From assembly GCA_003250235.1 (NCBI GenBank), contig QKGY01000116.1, forward strand, positions 1-6,947: a stretch of DNA of 6,947 nt. Direction: 5' to 3'. Positions 1-5,889 of the stretch are shown piece after piece (within the stretch, counting starts at the first letter, position 1; the number at the start of each line of letters is the position of its first letter). This DNA comes from Desulfuromonadaceae bacterium (GTDB lineage Bacteria; Desulfobacterota; Desulfuromonadia; Desulfuromonadales; SZUA-540). The notes under the pieces are model-generated. The model did not search any database, had not been told where the DNA came from, and saw nothing but the letters and a program-made list of their open reading frames with translations. The position numbers and the translations under genes were made by a program.

Positions 1-195
1 AATGGCTCTTACAGTTATCCGGTTGTGGCTGTTACCCTGCGGTTGGTGGATGTAAAGACCGGGAGGATCATTTGGCAGGCCAGTGGCAGCACCAGTGGTT
101 ACAGCACCTGGGGTCGTGTATTCGGTTTTGCCAGTGATAGTGTCAATGAAGTCAGCTTTCGGCTGGCGAAAGATCTGCTGAAAACGCTTCGCTAA
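1..195 (+). CDS. CsgG/LpoB-family protein, C-terminal end only
   Basis: Only the last 64 residues are present; the reading frame is open from base 1 and ends at TAA 193-195. The segment LRLVDVKTGRIIWQASGS (residues 14-31 of the fragment) is the typical last strand pair of the CsgG/GNA1162/LpoB fold, where family members read like 'arLvDvkTGeilWsas'. It is followed by an amphipathic helix ending in LAKDLLKTLR, which is the usual C-terminal end of this family. CsgG itself is an outer-membrane lipoprotein that forms the curli secretion pore, and LpoB-like relatives are periplasmic regulators. The signal peptide and lipobox are outside the window, so localisation cannot be read. The next gene starts 10 bases downstream and also carries a CsgG-like domain, so the two are very likely co-transcribed partners. 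Family assignment is fairly sure; channel versus regulatory role is inference. Confidence 0.8.
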   Translation, partial: NGSYSYPVVAVTLRLVDVKTGRIIWQASGSTSGYSTWGRVFGFASDSVNEVSFRLAKDLLKTLR

Positions 196-200
196 GAGGG
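194..200 (+). promoter_or_regulatory. Ribosome binding site deciding the start of the CsgG-like/Ig-like gene
   Basis: The sequence AAGAGGG, overlapping the TAA stop of the previous gene, lies 5 bases before ATG 206. It decides against the in-frame GTG at 200, which would sit inside the site itself. Confidence 0.6.
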
Positions 201-205
201 TGACC

Positions 206-1711
206 ATGATCGTCGGGAGACTGCAAATCCTGTCGCAGAGGCTGTTTGTGCCGATACTGCTCTGGGGGCTCTGTGCGGTCAACAGCTGGGCAGCAACTGT
301 GGCTGTTTTGCCGTTCGATGATTTGACCATGGGCGGCAATGCACTGAACCCGGCGTTTACCGAGGAGGTTCGCAACGTATTGCGCGATGAGGGGGTTGAT
401 CTTGTGCCCACAAAGGACATTGATGCTTTTCTTGTCGGCAACCAACTGCGCAATACCGGTTACCTCGATTCTCTCCATGCCGTTCAAATGTGCCGGCAGA
501 CCGGCTGTAACGCCGTTGTTGTCGGAACCGTTACCGAAAGTGCTGCAAAAGGCAATCCGGCGGCGGGTTTCACCTTTACCGTTCTTGACGGTCAGACGGG
601 ATCGCCCCGCTGGGGAGGCACAAGTGCCTTGAGTCTTCGGGAGTGTGTCGGCATCCTTGGCTTGGGGCAACCTGACTGCCCCGATGATTTCAGGTTGCCC
701 CTTCTGAAAGAGGCGTTGCCTAGTGTCCTCTTTTCCGACACGATGCGTCGCGACAAAATGCCTCCGCCGTACCGGATTCAGGATTTCAGCTTGAACGCTG
801 CAGTGCTGGGTGGCGAAGAATCGATGGAATGTTTGCTGCGCCTGGATTTTCTCGAGTCTCCCGCCTCGGAAATCCAACTGCGATCCGGGGCGATTTCCAC
901 CCCGTTCATACCGACGGATAAAGCGGGTGTCTACAGAGCCCGGTGGCAGGCTTCCCCTTCCGAGGGACAGTACGATCTTTCTCTGGAACTGAGTTGGGAC
1001 GATTCTCGCCGCGAACGTCTGGATGGCTTTGCGCACTATGAGGTTCTCAATACAGTTCCTCCTCTGAACGTCGCGCTGAAAAATGTGCGTACGTACAACC
1101 AAGTCAGCGCGGTGAAGGACAAGTTGCTGCTCATTCCTTCCGTTGAGGATTCAAGGCCTCTGAGACATTGGTCGATGGCCATTCTCAATGCCGAGGGGGT
1201 GGAGGTGGCAAGAACGGGCAAGGATGGCATTTTGCCATCGCGCCTGGTCTGGGAAGGCAAGGACAAGAGCAACCATAAACTGGCTGATGGGATCTATGAA
1301 ATTGTTTTTGACGCCTGGGACTATGCCAGCAACCATAGTCGTATCAGCAAAAAAATCATCCGACAGAGCAAAGGGCTTTCCATCAATCTGGCGACGGTCG
1401 TAGAAGATGGCCAGTCCTATCTGCAACTCTCGCCCGCCGAAGCCCAGATCGTCCCGGTGGAGCGCTGGACGATACGGGTGACCAATGCGGCCGGGGATAT
1501 TCTCGTTAATCAAAAAGGAGAAGAGTTGCCGGTGCGGCTGCCTCTGTCTGTGCTGGACAAGGAGACCCATGTCATCTGTGATGTGGATGTCACCGACATC
1601 CTGGGAAACAGGATGGTTCTGGAGGATCAGAGCGTAAAGCTTGAAAAAAAAGAGGATCAGCCGTCGGGCAAAAAGGGTTTTTCCTCATGGGCATGGGTTG
1701 AGGAACGATAA
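206..1711 (+). CDS. Secreted protein with CsgG-like N-terminal domain and Ig/FlgD-like C-terminal segments
   Basis: The protein has 501 residues. Residues 1-29 form a Sec signal peptide (hydrophobic LFVPILLWGL core, likely cleavage after SWA at 29). C23 has no proper lipobox, so it is probably not a lipoprotein. Residues 31-180 resemble the CsgG/GNA1162/FlgO fold: an opening strand TVAVLPFDD, a helix, then GCNAVVVGTVTE (about 100-111), and a strand pair with the 'DGQTG...W' signature that matches the DvkTGriiW motif of the preceding gene. Cysteines 96/101 and 147/158 could form two disulfides. The remaining 320 residues look beta-rich. The stretch at 361-376 (DGIYEIVFDAWDYASN) is the strand-turn pattern seen in FlgD-type Ig-like domains, and WTIRV near 421 begins a further similar unit. 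The C-terminus is basic and hydrophilic. The family is known from secretion and envelope assembly; a role as an extended channel subunit is inference. In gene order it would be an OscF-like candidate. The stop overlaps the next ATG by one base (TAATG). Confidence 0.75.
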   Translation: MIVGRLQILSQRLFVPILLWGLCAVNSWAATVAVLPFDDLTMGGNALNPAFTEEVRNVLRDEGVDLVPTKDIDAFLVGNQLRNTGYLDSLHAVQMCRQTGCNAVVVGTVTESAAKGNPAAGFTFTVLDGQTGSPRWGGTSALSLRECVGILGLGQPDCPDDFRLPLLKEALPSVLFSDTMRRDKMPPPYRIQDFSLNAAVLGGEESMECLLRLDFLESPASEIQLRSGAISTPFIPTDKAGVYRARWQASPSEGQYDLSLELSWDDSRRERLDGFAHYEVLNTVPPLNVALKNVRTYNQVSAVKDKLLLIPSVEDSRPLRHWSMAILNAEGVEVARTGKDGILPSRLVWEGKDKSNHKLADGIYEIVFDAWDYASNHSRISKKIIRQSKGLSINLATVVEDGQSYLQLSPAEAQIVPVERWTIRVTNAAGDILVNQKGEELPVRLPLSVLDKETHVICDVDVTDILGNRMVLEDQSVKLEKKEDQPSGKKGFSSWAWVEER

Positions 1712-2319
1712 TGAGGCCTTTGGGAATCAAAAAAGCGCTGGTACTGGCCATGGTCTTGGGTCTCTGTGCCTGTGTCTCCGGTGGCCGGCCGGAAACCCAC
1801 CTGCTCAGCAAAGATTCGAACGTCAAAGTCTGTCGTGTGGCGGTATTGCCCTTTGTCAACGAAACCCTGGAAAAAGGTGCCGGCACATTGATGTACCGAG
1901 TATTTACCAACGAACTGGTCGCCTCTGGGCTTTGTGATGTGGTTTCCGAGGGAGACGTGCGGCAGTTCATGCTTCTTTATCGACAACTGCCGCAGGATCT
2001 TGCTTCGACCCCCACGGATCTGATGGAAAAAATGGCCAAACAGTTGGACGTGGATGCCGTGGTGCGCGGAAGAATCATCCGAAACGGCATGGAGTCTTCC
2101 GGTGTCGATACGAGGATTCCCTATGTGTCTCTCCAACTGGAGATGGTGTCGGTTCCGAGCGGAGCGCGTCTGGTGAACACCTTTCATCAGCGCAAGGGGG
2201 ATGATTTTCGCAAAGCATTGCATTTCGGTGTGGTTCAGACCCAAACAGGCCTTTTTGCCCGGGTCGCCGAAGAAGTGGTGACCGATTGGCGCCGGGAAGG
2301 AGTTTTCTCTTGTCCGTAA
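1711..2319 (+). CDS. CsgG/LpoB-like outer-membrane lipoprotein
   Basis: The protein has 202 residues. Basic residues at 2-8 and a hydrophobic stretch lead to lipobox LCAC with lipidated C21; V22 follows, so there is no Asp inner-membrane retention signal and outer-membrane sorting is expected. The CsgG-like fold begins with CRVAVLPFVNET at 41-52 (compare TVAVLPFDD in the gene before). It continues through a helical part with 'MAKQLDVDAVVRGRI' (about 108-122) and a strand pair at 138-165 containing SLQLEMVSVPSGARLV. It ends with a helix and a penultimate Cys in SCP. Its length is below that of curli CsgG (about 277 residues), closer to LpoB/GNA1162 proteins. A GAGGAA site at 1700-1705 precedes the ATG, and start and upstream stop share one base, which suggests translational coupling. 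As the third CsgG-like protein in a row it would correspond to an OscG-like component by order; this is not verified. Confidence 0.82.
   Translation: MRPLGIKKALVLAMVLGLCACVSGGRPETHLLSKDSNVKVCRVAVLPFVNETLEKGAGTLMYRVFTNELVASGLCDVVSEGDVRQFMLLYRQLPQDLASTPTDLMEKMAKQLDVDAVVRGRIIRNGMESSGVDTRIPYVSLQLEMVSVPSGARLVNTFHQRKGDDFRKALHFGVVQTQTGLFARVAEEVVTDWRREGVFSCP
2295..2302 (+). promoter_or_regulatory. Ribosome binding site selecting TTG 2310 as chaperone start
   Basis: GGAAGGAG is the strongest Shine-Dalgarno match near this junction and lies 7 bases before the in-frame TTG at 2310. The other in-frame starts are worse: TTG 2286 lies upstream of the site, and ATG 2325 is preceded by CCGTAAACAGA with no purine-rich site. 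The element sits inside the coding end of the preceding lipoprotein gene. Confidence 0.65.
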
Positions 2320-3953
2320 ACAGAATGCGGAGGATTTTCCTCCTTATTTTCTCTCTGGCGGTCATCCCGCTATCGGTATTGCCGGCAGCCGCCCTTTGGG
2401 GGTTGGGGGAGGATCGATCCCTGGTAACGGTGAACGACGATCGTCTGACCGAAGCGGATTTCAGGGGCTGGTGGAAAGAGTGGCGTGAAGAAGGCATGGT
2501 GCCGCCTGCCGATCCCGATGCTTACATCGACTGGACCCTGTTGTGGCGCGAAGCTGAAAAAATGCAGCTCTACGAGAAGGACAGTTATCGCCGCAAGGTC
2601 GATGTTTTTCTCAAAGTCTGGTCCTTGATGCAACTCAAGCAGGAAGAAGTCGACGGGAAAATTCCCGAGCCTGGACGAGCCGATCTCTGGCAGGCTTATG
2701 TAAATGAATACGCACCCAAAGTACGTCTGCGCATGGTGCGGATACCGGATGAAAAAAAAGTTGCCGCAATGCGCGGCGCTCTTGACCGTGGGCAGTCCCT
2801 TCGGGATGCCTCAAATGCCGCCGGTGGGGTCAGTGTTGCGGATTACATGGAAGATTCGGGATGGCTTCGTCCCTTCAAAATTCCCGCGGTATTGCGGACC
2901 GCGGTGCTTGAGGTTCCGGTCGGTGAAAAGATTGGCCCCGTATATTGGGAAGCGGCCTGGTATTTTCTTGAGGTTCTGGGAAGGGAAGAGGCCAAGGAGG
3001 ACGATTTTCTCAAATACCGCGATGTCCTGACAAGAAAGTGGCAGAAGCAATGGAGTGCCACCCTGACGACAGAACTCGTTGAAAAGGCCAAGGCAAAGTA
3101 TCGCGTATCCGTCAACGCCAAGGTGATTCAGGCGATCGGCCCCGTTCCGACGTCCCCCGAGATGGCCGAGTGGCCGGCCATTACCTTCGGCGACGAAGTT
3201 ATCACGGTATCTGCGTTGGAACCTCTTTTGCGCAAGGAGCAGGCAACCAAACCCTCGGAGGCGTTTACCGTTCTGCGTGAGCAAGTTGTCAATGACCTAC
3301 TGGCCCAGACGCTGACGGGTTTGGAGGCCATGGACCGCCATTACGAAAACAGACCTCCGTTTAAATCCACCTTTGAATTCTACAAACAACACCGCCTGAT
3401 CAAGGAACTTGAATCGGAACTGTTCTGGTCACAGGCCAATGTTACCGAAGAAGAGATCCGCGACGAGTACCTGCGTCATCCTGATCGTTATTCCGCGGGG
3501 GGCAGGGTGGAACTGACCCATGTGGAGACACGGGAAAAGGAACTGGCTCACAAGGTTTGGAAAAAAATTGCGAACGGTGAAGATTTTTATGCCGCGATGA
3601 AGCCCCTGGTTCCCGGAGAAATTCACCCCGAGACGATTCCCTTGAATCATCTTGACGAGAAGATCCGGAAGCATCTTGACGACATGGCTCCCGGAGAGGT
3701 GAAACGCTGGGAAGAGGCCGACGGAGAGATCGTATTCATCAAATTGGTACGTCGTGAACTTTCCTCGCCCCGCCCCCTGGATGAGGTGTCAGGGACGATA
3801 CGGGAGGCCCTTAGGCAGAAGCGGTTTGAAGAGCTGCGCACCCGGTTCGTGCAGGAGCTGAGAAAACGTTCAACGATCAAGACCAATGACAAGGCCTGGG
3901 AGTCCCTGCATCACCAGCTTCTAAAAGAAGAGGGGGCCGATGCGAAATCCTGA
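2310..3953 (+). CDS. SurA/PrsA-like periplasmic chaperone with two parvulin-like halves
   Basis: With the TTG start at 2310 the product has 547 residues and overlaps the previous gene by 10 bases. Residues 1-28 are a Sec signal peptide (MRRIFLLIFSLAV core, cleavage near PAAA). The mature part shows two similar halves. Each opens with a SurA-N-type strand plus helix (VTVNDDRLTEADF from about 40; FGDEVITVSALEPLL from about 293), continues with helices, and ends in a parvulin-like region (about 129-227 and 378-482). A charged helix at 490-521 closes the protein, as in SurA. The pairing VRLRM (138-142) with VELTH (400-404) marks the first parvulin strand; H404 matches the conserved parvulin His, whereas the first copy has Met142. 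The closing 'GYHI' His is also absent from both copies (AWYFLEV and EIVFIKL). SurA/PrsA-type proteins assist folding of exported proteins. Its place directly before two multiheme cytochromes suggests they are its clients, as proposed for OscH in Geobacter. Isomerase activity is doubtful; a chaperone role is likely. Confidence 0.85.
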   Translation: MSVNRMRRIFLLIFSLAVIPLSVLPAAALWGLGEDRSLVTVNDDRLTEADFRGWWKEWREEGMVPPADPDAYIDWTLLWREAEKMQLYEKDSYRRKVDVFLKVWSLMQLKQEEVDGKIPEPGRADLWQAYVNEYAPKVRLRMVRIPDEKKVAAMRGALDRGQSLRDASNAAGGVSVADYMEDSGWLRPFKIPAVLRTAVLEVPVGEKIGPVYWEAAWYFLEVLGREEAKEDDFLKYRDVLTRKWQKQWSATLTTELVEKAKAKYRVSVNAKVIQAIGPVPTSPEMAEWPAITFGDEVITVSALEPLLRKEQATKPSEAFTVLREQVVNDLLAQTLTGLEAMDRHYENRPPFKSTFEFYKQHRLIKELESELFWSQANVTEEEIRDEYLRHPDRYSAGGRVELTHVETREKELAHKVWKKIANGEDFYAAMKPLVPGEIHPETIPLNHLDEKIRKHLDDMAPGEVKRWEEADGEIVFIKLVRRELSSPRPLDEVSGTIREALRQKRFEELRTRFVQELRKRSTIKTNDKAWESLHHQLLKEEGADAKS

Positions 3954-5889
3954 TTTTCCGTTACTGCGCACAATGCTGATGGTTGCCGCAACCCTGGCAA
4001 TGCTGGTTGCTTGCGTACCCGGAGGTCAACGAGGATCGGGCAAGGGGTGTCTGGATTGCCATCGCGACTTTGTCGATCGGTTCTCTGCCGGCAACCGGCA
4101 TCAACCGGTTGCGGATAAAAACTGCGGAGCCTGTCATCGCAACCATGGCCTTGTCGGTGGGGTCTATCTGAAGCGAGAGGTCCCGGTGCTCTGTTTCGGG
4201 TGTCATCAGGAGAAAAATCCGGCGGTGATGAATCCGGCCATTTCCCATCCTCCGGTAGCTCAGGGACAATGTCTGACCTGTCATGACGCTCATACGGCAG
4301 GCGGGGAGAGGCTTCTGAAAGATACGGAGCAGCGCCTGTGTTTTTCCTGTCATGATGCCAAAGGGTTTCAGGGAGCCTACCGGCATGCTCCGCTCGAACA
4401 GGGATGCCATCGCTGCCACCAGGTGCATGGCAGTCAATTCCCGGCCCTTCTGACACAGCAAAAAGAGGTTCTCTGTGCCGAGTGTCATGATCTTGAAAGT
4501 TCCGACATGACGGCCAAACATGGCGGTTTTCTGATTAAAAACGGTTGCCTGGAATGTCACAACGTGCATACCGCCGGGAATGCTTCTTTGTTGAAAGAGG
4601 CTGTCCACCGGCCGGTTCTTCAGCAGGCCTGTACCGATTGTCACAATGCCCCGCCCTCAGAGCCCGGAGCGTTGCCTGCCGTAGCCCAAGACTTTACCTG
4701 CTATAGCTGCCACGACGACAAACAACAGGAATTTAACTCTCCTGCCAGCCATAAAGTGGTGCGGGATGGAACCTGCATGGCCTGTCATTCTCCTCATGCC
4801 GGCAACGAAAAAGGCCTGCTGATCAAAGAGAAGACGGCACTTTGCAGCGGATGTCACGAAAACCGGCACGATGGCAGGCCCAAGGATGCGTCGGTGAGCG
4901 GGTATACACACCAACCGGTGGCCGAGGGGCAGTGTCTCCGGTGTCATCAGCCCCATCTTCCTGCAAAAGGACAGAAAGCGTTGCTCTCCGGAACTCCGGA
5001 TTCACTTTGCCGCAATTGTCATGCTTCAGAGTCCGGTACGTTCCGATATCCTCATCCGCCCGGCCAGAATGCGCGCTGTCTCGATTGCCATCGTCCTCAC
5101 GAAAGTGGTGAAAAAGGACTGCTGGTCACCGGCCAGAGGGCTTTGTGCGCGGCGTGCCACGACAGTGTATCCGAGACGATGAACGACATTTATGTCCACC
5201 GGCCGTTTGTTAACGGGCAGTGCAGCGCTTGTCACAATCCGCATGGGGGCTCGAACGCGTCTCTTTTGCGAGAGTCCGATCCGTCTTCCTGTGCCTCCTG
5301 CCACCCCAAGGTTGCTATGGACAGAGAAAATCCGGCGCGGCATGCCCCTTTCAGACAGGGGAAGTGCAGAACCTGCCACCGTCCCCATTCCAGCGCCATG
5401 CCTTCCCTGTTGCAGGAAGAACCTGAAAAACTTTGCGGGCAGTGTCATAAAGAGCAGAAACCGGCGACCGGCTCTGTGAAAGGGCACGGCAACTGTCTCA
5501 GTTGTCATGCCCCGCATGGCAACGAGGGGGACCACTACCTTCTCAAAAGTCTTCCCGAACTCTGTCTTTCCTGCCACAACGTGGATCGTGACTGGAAGGA
5601 CGGGGTTGCGCATCAACCGGCCGCGCAAGGCCAGTGCCATGCCTGCCATGATCCGCATTTCAGTCAAAAGAAACGCCCGTTTACCGCTAAAGAGGTTTGT
5701 GCTGGGTGTCATGATTTAACGTCTGCGGCGTTGAGGCGCTCGCACGGGGGAATGCTTCCGGATGATCGGGGATGCCTCAGCTGTCACGATCCGCATGGGG
5801 CCAAGGATAAGTCCCTGCTCCTGCCGGTAAGGCATCGACCTTTTGTGCAGGGAGATTGCATTTCCTGTCACAAGGAGGGGCGTCGATGA
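3940..5889 (+). CDS. 26-heme c-type cytochrome lipoprotein (doubled-CXXCH family)
   Basis: The protein has 649 residues. Its signal peptide ends in lipobox LVAC with C25; V26 follows, so an outer-membrane lipoprotein is expected. There are 26 CXXCH heme-attachment sites, the first at 37-41 and the last at 640-644, on average one per about 23 residues, with almost no other domain. The units follow a doubled-CXXCH pattern: HxPxxxGxCxxCHxxH, then LL, then LCxxCH, with 18 residues between most paired sites. Outside the motifs there are 28 His: 12 as CXXCHxxH and 14 upstream of a site, which is 26 candidate distal ligands for 26 hemes, plus two others. Full bis-His ligation is therefore possible. 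It likely acts as a surface or periplasm-facing electron wire in extracellular electron transfer. Start ATG 3940 gives the only basic n-region and follows GAAGAGGGGG; it overlaps the chaperone gene by 14 bases. From memory, G. sulfurreducens has a 26-heme cytochrome (GSU2495) downstream of omcS/omcT; orthology is not verified. Confidence 0.93.
   Translation: MRNPDFPLLRTMLMVAATLAMLVACVPGGQRGSGKGCLDCHRDFVDRFSAGNRHQPVADKNCGACHRNHGLVGGVYLKREVPVLCFGCHQEKNPAVMNPAISHPPVAQGQCLTCHDAHTAGGERLLKDTEQRLCFSCHDAKGFQGAYRHAPLEQGCHRCHQVHGSQFPALLTQQKEVLCAECHDLESSDMTAKHGGFLIKNGCLECHNVHTAGNASLLKEAVHRPVLQQACTDCHNAPPSEPGALPAVAQDFTCYSCHDDKQQEFNSPASHKVVRDGTCMACHSPHAGNEKGLLIKEKTALCSGCHENRHDGRPKDASVSGYTHQPVAEGQCLRCHQPHLPAKGQKALLSGTPDSLCRNCHASESGTFRYPHPPGQNARCLDCHRPHESGEKGLLVTGQRALCAACHDSVSETMNDIYVHRPFVNGQCSACHNPHGGSNASLLRESDPSSCASCHPKVAMDRENPARHAPFRQGKCRTCHRPHSSAMPSLLQEEPEKLCGQCHKEQKPATGSVKGHGNCLSCHAPHGNEGDHYLLKSLPELCLSCHNVDRDWKDGVAHQPAAQGQCHACHDPHFSQKKRPFTAKEVCAGCHDLTSAALRRSHGGMLPDDRGCLSCHDPHGAKDKSLLLPVRHRPFVQGDCISCHKEGRR
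4474..4644 (+). repeat. Three-heme module, copy 1 (hemes 7-9 of first cytochrome)
   Basis: Residues 179-235. Order: CAxCHDL, an HGG about nine residues before the next Cys, GCLxCHxxH, LL, VHRP, then a third CXXCH after a 23-residue gap. The 23-residue gap carries both an LL and an HRP element, and it occurs only in the three copies listed here. It is followed by a proline-rich stretch (NAPPSEPGALP) that looks like a domain boundary. Confidence 0.65.
5698..5871 (+). repeat. Three-heme module, copy 2 (hemes 24-26 of first cytochrome)
   Basis: Residues 587-644, the C-terminal end of the protein. It shares CAxCHDL, HGG, GCLxCHxxH, LL and VxHRP with copy 1 in the same order, with one extra residue before the second motif, and then ends five residues after the last heme. 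The DNA is clearly diverged from copy 1. Confidence 0.65.
5872..5880 (+). promoter_or_regulatory. Strong ribosome binding site for the second cytochrome
   Basis: AAGGAGGGG lies 5 bases before ATG 5886 and is encoded within the last residues (KEG) of the first cytochrome. With the ATGA stop/start overlap at 5886-5889 it indicates coupled translation of the two cytochromes. Confidence 0.75.

Larger units (their letters stand above)
4048..5871 (+). repeat. Array of 26 heme-binding units in the first cytochrome
   Basis: Coding repeat of CXXCH units from residue 37 to 644. The gap between consecutive motifs is 18 residues in twelve of 25 cases, including most within-pair gaps, and 15-25 in the rest. 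The units are conserved in protein but synonymously diversified: Cys-His is written TGTCAT, TGCCAT, TGTCAC or TGCCAC without order. This points to old duplication rather than recent tandem expansion. Confidence 0.9.

Noticed and set aside
196..205. Possible promoter or terminator in the only intergenic gap.
   Set aside because: Ten bases hold only the ribosome binding site; no other gap exists in the window.
200..208. GTG 200 as start of the CsgG-like/Ig-like gene.
   Set aside because: It overlaps the AAGAGGG ribosome binding site; ATG 206 has proper spacing.
152..1102. Long open frame of about 316 codons on the - strand opposite the CsgG-like/Ig-like gene.
   Set aside because: The product is rich in Arg, Gln and His with no recognisable domain or signal, and it lies fully opposite a better-supported gene with signal peptide and family motifs. 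It is a by-product of codon bias.
2286..2327. TTG 2286 or ATG 2325 as start of the chaperone.
   Set aside because: TTG 2286 lies before the GGAAGGAG site and would add MAPGRSFL ahead of the signal peptide; ATG 2325 has no ribosome binding site. ATG 2325 remains a fallback because it still gives a working signal peptide.
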